DNA of 32,866 bases from JAUYIW01 sp043818555 (GCA_043818555.1 JBDRFP010000025.1:1-32866); one strand, 5' to 3'. Counted from the first letter of the stretch, positions 23,723 through 31,995 are shown. Program-made: numbers and translations. The notes: generated by a model from the sequence alone, not told the origin.

Positions 23723-25054
23723 AATATCCCCAGGCATATTTTTAAAGCATACGATATTCGCGGGTTGCTGGCCGAAGTTACGCCAGAAATCGCCGAAGCG
23801 GTTGGATTTGCGCTTGTTGAAAAGACTGGGGCGAAAAGAGTAGTTGTTGGACGAGATATGCGAGAAACCAGTCCAGAATTAGCTGTTGCCGCAATGCGAG
23901 GTATTACTAAAGCCGGTGCCGGCGTTGCCGATGTTGGAATGTGTTCAACATCCATGTTTAATTTTGCAGTATCGAGCGTGGACGATTTTGACGCAGGGCT
24001 TATGATAACCGCATCGCACAATCCAAAGGAGTACAATGGAATTAAATTGGCGTTTTCGAGTGGGCTACCGATTTCTGGGCAAAGCATTCTCGAGCTGGTT
24101 GAGAAAGAGCAGGTTGATTCTTTTGAGCAGGGTAAGATCGAAGAGATCGGCGTTCTCGATGAGTACTTGGGCAAATGTATCGACCTAGCAGACGCTCCGG
24201 ACTTGTCTGGAACTAAAATCGTTGTTGATTATGGAAACGGCATGGGCTCGGTTAGTGTTCGTGATTTTCTTAGCCGACTCGGTGTGGAGTCAGTTGAACT
24301 TTATCCTGAACCGGACGCATCATTTCCAAATCATGAAGCAAATCCGGCGAAAGAAGAAACGCTTGCCGATCTTAAGAAGGCGGTGTTAAGCGAGGGAGCT
24401 GACTTTGGAGTTGCGCTGGACGGCGACGCTGACCGAATAGGATTTGTCGATAATGAAGGGCAGAGTCTCCGGGGCGATCAGATGCTCGCTGTACTTGCTA
24501 GACATATTTTGAAAACAAAACCAGGCGCAACAATCATCTCAGCTCCAAACCAGGGCTGGGCTCCAATGGATGCTATGCGTGAGCTTGGGGCTAACATTGT
24601 TGACTGCAGAATTGGGCGGACTAATGTAATTAATGCGATGGACAAAGAAGGCGCAGCGCTTGGTGGAGAAGTCTCAAGCCATTTTTTCTATGACGAGTTT
24701 AATAATCTTGAGTCGGTCGACTACACTCTTGCGCTCGCGCTTGCGGTCTGGAAGCGGAGCGGCGAGCCGTTTGCAGAATTGGTGCGCGACCTGCGGTCGT
24801 ATGTGAATAGCGGGGAGATTAATACTGAAGTGGAAGATAAGGAAAAGGTTTTGAAAGCGCTTGAAGAAAAGTATGCGCCGATTGCGTCGATCGTGAATAA
24901 GCTCGACGGCATACGTTGTGAGTTTGATCGCGATTGGTGGTTTATTGTGCGTCCGTCAAATACAGAGCCGTTGATCCGACTAATTGTCGAGGCAAAGTCA
25001 GAAGAGCTAATGAAAGAGAGACGAGACGAAGTGCTCGAAGTAATTAAAAGCTAA
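23720..25054 (+). CDS. phosphomannomutase / phosphoglucomutase family
   Basis: This 444-residue alpha-D-phosphohexomutase interconverts hexose 1- and 6-phosphates for sugar nucleotide and envelope polymer synthesis. Seen in order: F-K-A-Y-D-I-R-G near the start (8-15), the phosphoserine loop T-A-S-H-N-P with Ser99 (97-102), the magnesium site D-G-D-A-D-R (234-239), the sugar-binding loop G-G-E-x-S (G-G-E-V-S-S-H near 314), and the phosphate-binding loop R-P-S-N-T-E-P close to the C-terminus. These fit the bifunctional PMM/PGM group; sugar preference cannot be read. A TTG at 23705 is in frame but lies inside leader arm C, so the ATG at 23720 is used. murI follows after 139 bases, consisting almost wholly of leader copy 4. 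Confidence 0.93.
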   Translation: MNIPRHIFKAYDIRGLLAEVTPEIAEAVGFALVEKTGAKRVVVGRDMRETSPELAVAAMRGITKAGAGVADVGMCSTSMFNFAVSSVDDFDAGLMITASHNPKEYNGIKLAFSSGLPISGQSILELVEKEQVDSFEQGKIEEIGVLDEYLGKCIDLADAPDLSGTKIVVDYGNGMGSVSVRDFLSRLGVESVELYPEPDASFPNHEANPAKEETLADLKKAVLSEGADFGVALDGDADRIGFVDNEGQSLRGDQMLAVLARHILKTKPGATIISAPNQGWAPMDAMRELGANIVDCRIGRTNVINAMDKEGAALGGEVSSHFFYDEFNNLESVDYTLALALAVWKRSGEPFAELVRDLRSYVNSGEINTEVEDKEKVLKALEEKYAPIASIVNKLDGIRCEFDRDWWFIVRPSNTEPLIRLIVEAKSEELMKERRDEVLEVIKS

Positions 25055-25056
25055 AT

Positions 25057-25196
25057 ATGCCCGGTAGTACAACTTCGATTTTGAGGAATGTATTATGTCT
25101 TGCGGGTAAATAAATATATAATTTATCAGATTTAACATTACAGCTTTGATGCTCCGGTGAACGTCGGCATCATTCGAAGTTGTACTACCGGGTATG
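25057..25196 (+). promoter_or_regulatory. conserved leader element, copy 4 (before murI)
   Basis: Arm A is 25060-25078, arm B 25139-25152 and arm C 25166-25192, followed by the murI ATG at 25194. A and C pair perfectly over 19 bp. B carries an A-to-G change that keeps pairing as G-U. GAGGAA (25083-25088) lies 6 bases before ATG-TCT-TGC-GGG-TAA (25095-25109). The element begins two bases after the stop of the preceding gene and fills the entire spacer. A weak -10 (TAAAAG, 25045-25050) lies 6 bases before it. Confidence 0.8.
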
Positions 25197-26006
25197 ATCG
25201 GAATTTTTGATTCAGGCGTGGGCGGGTTGACCGTGCTTCGCGAAATTCACAAAAAGTTGCCGGAGCATTCTACGGTGTACTTGGGTGATAGCGCTCGCGC
25301 GCCTTATGGCGATAAGAGCCATGATGAGATCACGCGGTTTACTTGGGAGGGTGTGCGGTGGTTGTTTGATCGCGGGTGTCCGTTGGTGATTCTGGCTTGC
25401 AATTCAGCTTCCGCTCAGGCACTACGCACGATTCAGCAAACCAAGCTCGACGATTATCCCGGTCGACGGGTTTTGGGAGTTATTCGTCCGACTGTTGAGG
25501 AACTGGCAGACCGCGGCTACGCGCACATTGGCATTTTGGCGACTCCGGCGACAGTTAAGTCAGAAGCGTACGTTAAAGAACTGAAAAACATAAATCCGGA
25601 CATTCATGTTACGCAGCACGCAGCTTCGGGTTGGGTCGATTTGGTTGAAGCGGGGAAGGCAAAGTCGGACGAGGCGCGTAATATTGTCAAGGCCGATGTT
25701 AATGCTCTGCTTGATGATTGTGGCGAAATCGACGCGGTACTCTTGGGCTGCACGCACTATCCGGTGCTTTACGACACGATCCGGCAAATCCTCCCGAAGG
25801 AGATCGACTTGTTTGACCAGGGACCAATCGTTGCAGAAAAACTCGTTGATTATTTAAATCGCCATCCCGACATCAACGATCGCCTGGTCAAAAATGCCGA
25901 TCGCGAATATTTCACCACCGGCGACGCTAATCAGGCTCGAAGTGCCGCAAGCCAAATCGCCGGCTTCGATTCTGAGTTCGAGCATGTGAAGATTAGTAGT
26001 CAGTAG
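25194..26006 (+). CDS. murI: glutamate racemase
   Basis: MurI converts L- to D-glutamate for peptidoglycan stem peptides. The 270-residue protein starts with the family's I-G-I-F-D-S-G-V-G-G-L-T motif. It contains both catalytic cysteines: Cys69 in I-L-A-C-N-S-A-S-A and Cys185 in L-G-C-T-H-Y-P. The D-S-A-R-A-P-Y-G motif (32-39) is also present. The ATG at 25194 lies immediately after arm C of leader copy 4. The phosphohexomutase gene upstream and this gene are both envelope-precursor functions, each behind its own leader copy. A palindrome-rich region follows the gene. Confidence 0.97.
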   Translation: MIGIFDSGVGGLTVLREIHKKLPEHSTVYLGDSARAPYGDKSHDEITRFTWEGVRWLFDRGCPLVILACNSASAQALRTIQQTKLDDYPGRRVLGVIRPTVEELADRGYAHIGILATPATVKSEAYVKELKNINPDIHVTQHAASGWVDLVEAGKAKSDEARNIVKADVNALLDDCGEIDAVLLGCTHYPVLYDTIRQILPKEIDLFDQGPIVAEKLVDYLNRHPDINDRLVKNADREYFTTGDANQARSAASQIAGFDSEFEHVKISSQ

Positions 26007-26030
26007 ACAGTATCGGGTCTCGTTTCCCCT

Positions 26031-26185
26031 TCGACCCCCACGCCAAATCTTCACGGCGACGGGGATCCCATGTCTTACAAATTCTGTCGAATAACCCCCA
26101 AGGTTGCAGCAACCTTGGGGGTTTATGAGGCGGAATTTGTAAGACATGGGCGGAGCCCGGACTAACTAGATTTGGCGTAGGTCGA
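26031..26185. repeat. nested inverted repeats after murI
   Basis: Three inverted repeats lie one inside another. The outer arms are TCGACC and CGCCAAATCT (26031-26050) with AGATTTGGCG and GGTCGA (26168-26185). The middle is an 18-bp perfect pair starting CCCATGTCTTAC (26067-26084 with 26133-26150). The inner is a 15-bp pair AACCCCCAAGGTTGC/GCAACCTTGGGGGTT around one base (26093-26123). The inner hairpin probably ends the murI transcript. Confidence 0.75.
26093..26123 (+). terminator. probable terminator hairpin of murI
   Basis: A 15-bp stem with effectively a three-base loop, about 87 bases after the murI stop, followed by only TTTA. It is the same palindrome type as 6346-6375, with one compensated base pair changed (T-A there, C-G here). 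Confidence 0.5.
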
Positions 26186-26374
26186 GCGAAGCTCGGCCGT
26201 ATGGGGCAAAACCGAAAAGTCATTTCTTTTTCTTCCATTTTTCTTTGGACTAGCAAAGAAAAATGGGACTGGGGGGTCCGGGGGTAGCAGCCTACCCCCG
26301 GGGGTGGAACGATTAGATTTCTCACCTGCCTGCCGGCAGGCAGGCATTCGCTAGAAATGGCATGTCAAAATTAG
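26186..26374. repeat. further palindromes between murI and rseP
   Basis: No gene is visible. The stretch holds a 13-bp inverted repeat CCATTTTTCTTTG/CAAAGAAAAATGG (26235-26247 with 26254-26266), a 10-bp CCGGGGGTAG/CTACCCCCGG with loop CAGC (26278-26301), and the 20-bp perfect palindrome CCTGCCTGCCGGCAGGCAGG (26325-26344), which is widespread in Patescibacteria genomes. Confidence 0.75.
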
Positions 26375-26403
26375 TTGATCAAAGCTGCAAAACAGGGTAA
26401 ACT
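26375..26403 (+). promoter_or_regulatory. rseP promoter
   Basis: TTGATC (26375-26380), 17 bp, TAAACT (26398-26403). The rseP ATG is 10 bases after the -10 box, so the mRNA should be leaderless or carry only a few bases. Confidence 0.7.
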
Positions 26404-26413
26404 AGACCCATCT

Positions 26414-27496
26414 ATGATCACAACAATCCTGATATTTTTAGTCGTACTTTCGGTATTAGTCCTTGCGCATGAGTGGGGGCATTATTTTACTGCAAAGAAA
26501 ATTGGCGCAAAGGTGGAGGAATTTGGTTTAGGATTTCCTCCGCGGCTTTTTTCTTGGAAAGGGAAAGATGGCATGGAATGGAGTATTAACCTAATTCCAA
26601 TCGGCGGGTTTGTAAAAATCAAGGGCGAGTCCGGTGACGATCGTAAAGACCCGGACAGTTTTGCCAAGAAGCCAATCCCGCTTAGAATTATCGTTCTTCT
26701 CGCAGGCGTGTTCATGAACTTGGTTATTGCCGCAGTGATTTTTGCAATTGGTTTTGGCGTTGGTCTTCCTGCAGTTACAGAAGATGGAGTTGGCAAGTAT
26801 GCGATTGTCACTGAAGAGGCTGTGAGTGTAACCGATGTTTTGCCTGAGTCGCCATCAGAAACTTCTGGGCTTAAGGTTGGCGATGAGGTGCTGGCAATCA
26901 ACGGCGTTGAGTACACGGTCGCTGCCGAAGCTCGCGAGGTGTTGTTTACAGCACAAGATGGCGATGTGTTTGAGTTCCTGGTTGACCGCGAAGGCGAGCA
27001 AACGACTGTTTCGGTAGAGTCAGCTTATGTTGAAGAGCTCGAGCGTGCTGGGCTTGGAGTAATATTGCTCGACACCGGTACAGTCCGCTACCCTTGGTAC
27101 CTGGCGCCCGCAAAAGGAATTGAGCTCACTGTGCTCTACACTGGCGCGATCACCTACGCGTTTTATGACATCATCAGAGACCTTATTGTAGGCGAAGGAG
27201 TGTCGGTTGCCATCTCCGGCCCGGTCGGGATTGCCGAGATTACCGGCCAGGCGGCTAGTATGGGAATCCTTGCTCTTATGAACTTTACGGCAATCCTGTC
27301 GATCAACCTTGCCATTTTGAACGTGCTTCCTTTCCCGGCGCTCGACGGAGGAAGAGTAGTTTTTGCGCTTCTTGAAGCAATCCGCCGCAAACCGGTCAGC
27401 CCAAAGCTCGAAGCTGTAGTTCATAATTTAGGCTTTGCACTTTTGATGATTCTTGTTATTCTCGTAACATATCGAGATGTTTTGAATTTAATTTAG
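26414..27496 (+). CDS. rseP: site-2 protease RseP/RasP family
   Basis: This 360-residue intramembrane zinc metalloprotease cuts membrane segments of regulatory and leftover signal peptides. The first membrane helix carries H-E-W-G-H at 19-23, followed by the usual F-x-x-A-K-K-I-G-A-K-V-E-E-F-G-x-G-F-P-P segment. A second helix lies near 92-115. A single PDZ domain occupies about 125-195 (P-E-S-P-S-E-T-S-G-L-K-V-G-D-E). The second catalytic motif N-V-L-P-F-P-A-L-D-G-G-R, which gives the Asp ligand, comes near 305, before the last helix. The ATG at 26414 is chosen because it directly begins the membrane helix; the upstream frame from 26375 overlaps the promoter. Confidence 0.95.
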   Translation: MITTILIFLVVLSVLVLAHEWGHYFTAKKIGAKVEEFGLGFPPRLFSWKGKDGMEWSINLIPIGGFVKIKGESGDDRKDPDSFAKKPIPLRIIVLLAGVFMNLVIAAVIFAIGFGVGLPAVTEDGVGKYAIVTEEAVSVTDVLPESPSETSGLKVGDEVLAINGVEYTVAAEAREVLFTAQDGDVFEFLVDREGEQTTVSVESAYVEELERAGLGVILLDTGTVRYPWYLAPAKGIELTVLYTGAITYAFYDIIRDLIVGEGVSVAISGPVGIAEITGQAASMGILALMNFTAILSINLAILNVLPFPALDGGRVVFALLEAIRRKPVSPKLEAVVHNLGFALLMILVILVTYRDVLNLI

Positions 27497-27619
27497 CGGT
27501 TTGCCAAGGGGGTTAATTCGGAAAGCCTTGGGGCCATCACGAGATACGCGGGGGTTAAGGCGACAACCAAGGGGGTTGATCGAAACACTCAATCACTAAA
27601 TAACTCAATCACTTACGCT
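27497..27619. repeat. spacer with direct repeats before pheS
   Basis: CCAAGGGGGTT occurs at 27504-27514 and 27567-27577, each followed by a similar RATYCG sequence. Then come ACTCAATCACT-type words (27585-27615) shared with the spacers at 19480 and 31500. No convincing promoter is seen. Confidence 0.4.
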
Positions 27620-28687
27620 ATGCGTACAGATCTTGAAAACCTTCGTGACGAATTCCTAAACGCCATCAAGGACGTTGTCGATGCAGCCGGACTTGAGGAA
27701 CTTCGAGTTGAATACCTTGGTCGCAAAGGCAAGCTTGCGACAATTTTTAAGCAACTTCCCGGTTTGGCCGACGACGCCCGCAAAGAGGCCGGCGCGTTTG
27801 CAAACGAAGTAAAGGCCGCGCTCGAAGCCGCTTTTGCTGAGGCGCACGATGCCCTGCACCAGATCGATTCCAAGTCTCGCACGCAAGTTGAGTGGCTCGA
27901 CACTACAGCTCCGGGCACTACGCCAGAAATCGGCAGCCTGCATTTGATCACGCAGGCAATTGAGGAGATCACGCATATATTCGATCGAATCGGCTTTGTG
28001 CTTGCGCGCCATCCCGAAGTCGAGTGGGACTACTACGCTTTTGAGTCGCTTAACATCCCGGCCGATCATCCTGCGCGCGATGAGTGGGAAACGTTTTTTA
28101 TGGCCGATGGCGACAAGGTGATGGAGGGGGAGAAAGGTAAGGTTGTTTTGACCCCGCACACAAGCAACGGGCAGGTTCGAGAAATGGAAAAGGGCTACAT
28201 GCCAATTCGGATGATCGGCATAAACAAATGTTATCGCAGGCAATCAGATGTTTCGCACAGCCCAATGTTCCATCAGTTTGAAGGGCTCATGATCGATCGC
28301 AAAGTTACCATTGCCGAGCTTAAAGGCACGCTTGATTATTTTGCAAAGAATTTCTTTGGCCCTGATCGCAAAACCAGACTTCGCCCTTATCATTTCCGAT
28401 TCACTGAGCCAAGCTTTGAAATCGATATTACTTGCGATGTTTGCAAAGGCACAGGTAAGTTGCCAAATGGCGCGTGCAGACTCTGTAAGGAAGGTTGGTT
28501 GGAACTCGGAGGGGCTGGAATGGTAAACCCAAATGTTCTCAAAGCCGGTGGGCTGAATCCTAATGAGTATTCCGGCTTTGCATTCGGCTGGGGGATTGAG
28601 CGCACAATGATGATGAAGTCAGGCCTTAACATTGCCGACATCCGCACACTTTACAAAAACGATCTACGATTCTTGAAGCAGTTTTAG
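27620..28687 (+). CDS. pheS: phenylalanyl-tRNA synthetase alpha subunit
   Basis: PheS forms the catalytic half of the alpha2-beta2 enzyme that charges tRNA-Phe. The 355-residue protein has an N-terminal coiled-coil arm (about 1-90). The class II catalytic core follows, with motif 2 around the G-I-N-K-C-Y-R-R-Q-S-D-V-S-H-S-P segment and motif 3 in the F-G-W-G-I-E-R-T-M-M segment near the end. A four-Cys zinc-ribbon-like insertion, C-D-V-C and later C-R-L-C (about 272-290), replaces the plain loop of the E. coli enzyme; such insertions occur in several lineages. pheT starts one base after its stop, so the pair is one operon. Confidence 0.96.
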   Translation: MRTDLENLRDEFLNAIKDVVDAAGLEELRVEYLGRKGKLATIFKQLPGLADDARKEAGAFANEVKAALEAAFAEAHDALHQIDSKSRTQVEWLDTTAPGTTPEIGSLHLITQAIEEITHIFDRIGFVLARHPEVEWDYYAFESLNIPADHPARDEWETFFMADGDKVMEGEKGKVVLTPHTSNGQVREMEKGYMPIRMIGINKCYRRQSDVSHSPMFHQFEGLMIDRKVTIAELKGTLDYFAKNFFGPDRKTRLRPYHFRFTEPSFEIDITCDVCKGTGKLPNGACRLCKEGWLELGGAGMVNPNVLKAGGLNPNEYSGFAFGWGIERTMMMKSGLNIADIRTLYKNDLRFLKQF

Positions 28688-28688
28688 T

Positions 28689-31079
28689 ATGAACATATTA
28701 ACAAGTTATAACTGGGTAAAAGAATATTTGAAAACTAACCTCTCGCCTGAAGATTTTGCGCGGGAGATGAGTTTGAAGTCCATGTCGGTTGAATCGACTG
28801 AAGTTTTGTCGGAAAGGTTTGAAAAGATGGTCGTGGGCGTTATTGAGGAGATCAAGGATCATCTGAATGCTGATAAACTAAAAATTGTGGTGACTGATGT
28901 TGGAGAGAAGGTGGAAATTGTTTGTGGCGGTTCTAACATTGCTGAGGGAATGCGCGTGTGGGTTGCGCTTCCTGGCGCAAAGGTGCGCTGGCATGGCGAA
29001 GGCAACTGGGTTGAGCTCGAAGAGGCGGAAATTCGAGGAGTAAAAAGTACTGGAATGATTTGTTCGCCAGTTGAAGTTGGGTTTGAAAAGGCACCATGCC
29101 CGCCAGGAGGGATTTGGGATCTTTCTGAGCTTACCGATGCGAGCGCTGGGACACCTGTTGCGGAAGCTCTCGGGCTTGACGACACAATTTTTGACATTGA
29201 AATTACAACTAACCGACCGGATGCAATGAGTATAGTTGGCCTGGCTCGCGAAGGCGCGGCTGCGATTGACGCCGATCTTGACTTTACGCCACCAGAACTT
29301 CCGACTGAGCCGGAATCGCCAGTGCTACCGCTTAAGGTGAGCGTAAGGGACGGCGACCTGTGCCCGCGCTACATGGCAGTGGCCATGGATAACATAAAAG
29401 TCGGTCCGTCACCGGCCTGGCTTCAAATTAAACTTTTACTTGCCGGCCACAGACCAATCAATAACATTGTCGACATCACAAATCTCGTTCTTCACGAATA
29501 CGGTCAGCCTCTTCATGCTTTCGATTATGAAAAACTTGAAGGCGAAGAGATTGTCGTTCGCAGAGCAAAGGATGGGGAGAAGTTTTTGGCGCTTGATGAG
29601 AATGAATACGAGCTCACCGATGCAAACTTGGTGATCGCTGACAAGCGTCGTCCGGTTGCGATTGGCGGAGTAATGGGCGGTCAAGAGTCGGGAACCTGGG
29701 AAGGTACGAACACGATTGTATTTGAGGCTGCGAGCTTTGATCCAGTGTCGGTGCGCCGAACTGCGCGATCGTTGAATTTGTATTCCGACTCTCAGCTAGT
29801 GTTTGAAAAAGGGCTCTCGACTGAAATGCCGGCGCTTGCACTCGCTCGCGCTATTGAGTTAGCTCGCGAAATTGCAGGCGGAAAGACAGCAAGCGAAGTT
29901 ATTGACGTTCGCGAGCACGATTATGAACCGCTCTCGTTCCCATTCCGTTCACAGAAAGTCCGTGACCTTATGGGCGTCGACTTGGAAGAGGACGAGATGA
30001 TTAAGATCCTCGAAAAGCTTGGATTCAAGATCGAAAAGATCGATCACGAGTTGCGCGCAATTGTTCCATTTTGGCGAGATCACGATATTGAAAATGAAGT
30101 TGACCTTACCGAGGAGGTCGCGCGCATCTACGGCTATCACAACTTGCCGTCGGTTATTCCGCAAAGTCCTCCACCAACAATTGCGGAAGATCCGGCATTG
30201 GTTTGGGAGACTTGGACAAAAAATTTGCTCGCTTCAGCCGGCTACACTGAGCTGTTTAGTTTATCGTTTTTGAACGCTGACGACATGGTTCGCTACGGAA
30301 TCGACCCGGCTGATGCGCTTGCACTTTACAATCCGCTTTCAAGCGACCTTACTCACATGCGCACATCGCTTATGCCTTCGCTGTTGAAAGCGGTCGATGC
30401 TAACCAGGGCGAGGTTCCGGCAGCTAAAGTTTTTGAGCTCTCAAGGATCTACAAAATGCAGGAGGGCGATCTTCCGGACGAACATTCAATGCTCACAATC
30501 GCTGAGTACGGACTTGAAAATATCGAAGAGGCTTTCCTGAGTATTAAGGGTGTTCTGGAAATGATTGCACAGAAGGCTGGGCTTAAGCTCGAGCTGGATT
30601 GTGATGTTGATGAAAATCATTGGCATCCAAACAGAAGCGCGCGAGTTATTATCAACGACCAGCCTGCCGGAACCATTGGCCAAATTGCCGAGAGCGACCG
30701 CGAAGCATTCAAAATCGACCGACCGGTTGTTGTGGCAGAAATCGACATCGAATGCATAATCCCGCAAATGCACAAAGCGCGCCGATACAATCCAATCCCA
30801 GAGTATCCGGCAATCACGCGCGACCTGGCAATTATCGTAGACGAAAAGGCTGAGTTTGAAAGTATTTCTGAGTTGATTAGTGAGCAGAGTTCGATTATCG
30901 AATCAGTTAACCTGTTTGACGTATATCGTGGTACCGGAGTGCCAGAGGGGAAAAAGAGCATTGCAATATCTATTATCCTAAGGGCGCCGGATAAAACTCT
31001 TTCATCACAATACGCTGAAGATGTGATGGATGAAGTCACAAAGGTGCTCAAAGAGCAATTTGATGCTGTGATGCGATAG
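28689..31079 (+). CDS. pheT: phenylalanyl-tRNA synthetase beta subunit
   Basis: The 796-residue subunit binds tRNA and edits mischarged tyrosine. Domains in order: N-terminal segment; EMAP-like OB fold (about 45-150) including the H-L-N-A-D-K-L-K-I motif; B3/B4 editing domain (about 210-375); B5 DNA-binding-like domain (about 400-475); a catalytic-like core; and a C-terminal ferredoxin-fold anticodon-binding domain (about 703-796) starting near Y-P-A-I-T-R-D-L-A. Length and order are those of full-length bacterial PheT. It is co-transcribed with pheS. Confidence 0.96.
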   Translation: MNILTSYNWVKEYLKTNLSPEDFAREMSLKSMSVESTEVLSERFEKMVVGVIEEIKDHLNADKLKIVVTDVGEKVEIVCGGSNIAEGMRVWVALPGAKVRWHGEGNWVELEEAEIRGVKSTGMICSPVEVGFEKAPCPPGGIWDLSELTDASAGTPVAEALGLDDTIFDIEITTNRPDAMSIVGLAREGAAAIDADLDFTPPELPTEPESPVLPLKVSVRDGDLCPRYMAVAMDNIKVGPSPAWLQIKLLLAGHRPINNIVDITNLVLHEYGQPLHAFDYEKLEGEEIVVRRAKDGEKFLALDENEYELTDANLVIADKRRPVAIGGVMGGQESGTWEGTNTIVFEAASFDPVSVRRTARSLNLYSDSQLVFEKGLSTEMPALALARAIELAREIAGGKTASEVIDVREHDYEPLSFPFRSQKVRDLMGVDLEEDEMIKILEKLGFKIEKIDHELRAIVPFWRDHDIENEVDLTEEVARIYGYHNLPSVIPQSPPPTIAEDPALVWETWTKNLLASAGYTELFSLSFLNADDMVRYGIDPADALALYNPLSSDLTHMRTSLMPSLLKAVDANQGEVPAAKVFELSRIYKMQEGDLPDEHSMLTIAEYGLENIEEAFLSIKGVLEMIAQKAGLKLELDCDVDENHWHPNRSARVIINDQPAGTIGQIAESDREAFKIDRPVVVAEIDIECIIPQMHKARRYNPIPEYPAITRDLAIIVDEKAEFESISELISEQSSIIESVNLFDVYRGTGVPEGKKSIAISIILRAPDKTLSSQYAEDVMDEVTKVLKEQFDAVMR

Positions 31080-31084
31080 GGAGG

Positions 31085-31116
31085 TTGAGAGGGTTTGAGG
31101 GATTTTGAGGGAGGTT
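31085..31116 (+). repeat. left inverted repeat flanking the four-helix-bundle gene
   Basis: TTGAGAGGGTTTGAGGGATT and following bases are the approximate reverse complement of 31496-31526 (about 27 of 32 positions). The pair encloses the four-helix-bundle gene and could bring its two ends together in a long stem. Confidence 0.55.
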
Positions 31117-31130
31117 GAGAAAAGATAATT

Positions 31131-31497
31131 ATGGGGTATGAAAGACCGTATGAGAAGTTAATCGTTTGGCAGAGGGCTGATGAATATGTCAAGCTTGTTT
31201 ATCGAATTACTAAAACATTTCCGAGCGAAGAGAAATTCGGGATGACGTCTCAATGGCGGCGTGCTGCTATGTCGGTTGTGCTGAATATTGTCGAGGGTCA
31301 GGCTCGGGGGGTCTCTAAAAGACACGAGGCGGTTCCTGCTAATTGCCAGGGGGTCACTTGCAGAATGTGCATATTTAGGGACAATAGCGCTTGATCTTGG
31401 ATATTTAACCAAAGAGCAGTATAATGAGATTGAAGCTGTCAGGGGAAGGACTAGTTATTTACTTCAGCGAATGATCTCCTCCCTCAGTGTTTTTTAA
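31131..31497 (+). pseudogene. four-helix-bundle protein (23S-IVS type), frameshifted
   Basis: The first frame (from 31131) gives the N-terminal part of a four-helix-bundle/S23-type protein: Y-E-K-L-I-V-W-Q-R-A, then a W-R-R-A-A-M-S-V-V-L-N-I-V-E-G-Q-A-R-G stretch. The rest of the family pattern (S-L-K-D-T-R-R-F-L-L-I-A-R-G-S-L-A-E, then L-G-Y-L-T-K-E-Q-Y) continues in another frame up to 31497. The switch is at a run of six G (31306-31311). With five G the two halves join perfectly, so one extra G breaks the gene, unless a ribosome or polymerase slips there or it is a sequencing error. Proteins of this family are encoded in intervening sequences of 23S rRNA, but also free-standing in many Patescibacteria; their role is unclear. 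Confidence 0.8.
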
Positions 31498-31526
31498 CCT
31501 CGTTCAAAATCCCTCAATATCCCTCA
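31496..31526 (+). repeat. right inverted repeat flanking the four-helix-bundle gene
   Basis: Reverse complement partner of 31085-31116, sharing the core TCAAAATCCCTCAA. It begins at the stop codon of the broken gene. Confidence 0.55.
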
Positions 31527-31614
31527 ATCTCTACGCTTTCTGCAATAACCTCTTCGTTTTTCGCTATAACCTCTCTCAAACTCTCTCAATATCCTTCAAT
31601 AACCTTTCTCAAAT
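31527..31614. repeat. degenerate CTCTCAA/CCTTCAA repeat spacer
   Basis: This spacer is almost entirely made of short related words (ATAACCTCT, CTCTCAAA, CTCTCAATA, CCTTCAATA). No gene or promoter is evident. It resembles the expanded simple repeats at 19480 and 27585. Confidence 0.4.
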
Positions 31615-31875
31615 ATGATCGAAGTAACCGATATTCTATACATTGTTCTGGCGCTGTGTGCGCTTTGGATAACGCTTTTTGTGTGCTGGTTTATTTACCA
31701 GGTTGCAATGGTGTTAAAAAATGTTAACGATGTTTTAAGGGAAGTTCGATTCCAGATTGAGCGAGTTGAACAGTCGCTCAATGGGATTAAGGCTAAATTT
31801 GATACTGGGACGACTCATCTAAGTTCGCTCGCTGACGATGTTAAAAAGGCGGCAAAGAAGTGGACAGGGAAATAG
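31615..31875 (+). CDS. small single-TM protein (DUF948-like)
   Basis: This 86-residue protein has one N-terminal membrane helix (about 7-29). It is followed by a long amphipathic helix (about 33-80) with heptad-like spacing, L-R-E-V-R-F-Q-I-E-R-V-E-Q-S-L-N-G-I, suggesting a coiled coil. The layout is like short DUF948-type proteins with unknown roles near the membrane. It is preceded by the repeat spacer and followed by an intrinsic terminator, so it is probably a single-gene unit. Confidence 0.7.
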   Translation: MIEVTDILYIVLALCALWITLFVCWFIYQVAMVLKNVNDVLREVRFQIERVEQSLNGIKAKFDTGTTHLSSLADDVKKAAKKWTGK

Positions 31876-31912
31876 CTTCGTTAGCTTATAGCTTGTTAGC
31901 TTTTTAGGTAAG

Positions 31913-31935
31913 AGCGGGTTAATAGCCCGCTTTTT
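31913..31935 (+). terminator. intrinsic terminator of the small TM gene
   Basis: AGCGGG (31913-31918) pairs with CCCGCT (31926-31931) around TTAATAG, followed by TTTTT. Confidence 0.85.
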
Positions 31936-31995
31936 GTCATCCTGAGCGGACGCTTACCGTTTAGCGAAGGGTCTTTCGTTATCGCTCAAGATGAC
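31936..31995. repeat. GTCATCCTGAGCG palindromic repeat
   Basis: GTCATCCTGAGCG at the left is the near reverse complement of CGCTCAAGATGAC at the right (one mismatch), with an inner GCTTACCGTTTAGCGAAGGG segment. This hairpin type is dispersed in many bacterial genomes, and the GTTTAGCGAAGGG core resembles the hairpins at 10400-10920. Confidence 0.65.

Noticed and set aside
26162..26347. Minus-strand frame beginning M-P-A-C-R-Q-A-G
   Set aside because: It is a translation of the CCTGCC palindrome and neighbouring repeats, a typical artefact in Patescibacteria.
31131..31497. Programmed frameshifting in the four-helix-bundle gene
   Set aside because: There is a G6 run but no recognisable stimulatory structure or slippery heptamer, and a simple indel or sequencing error is more likely.
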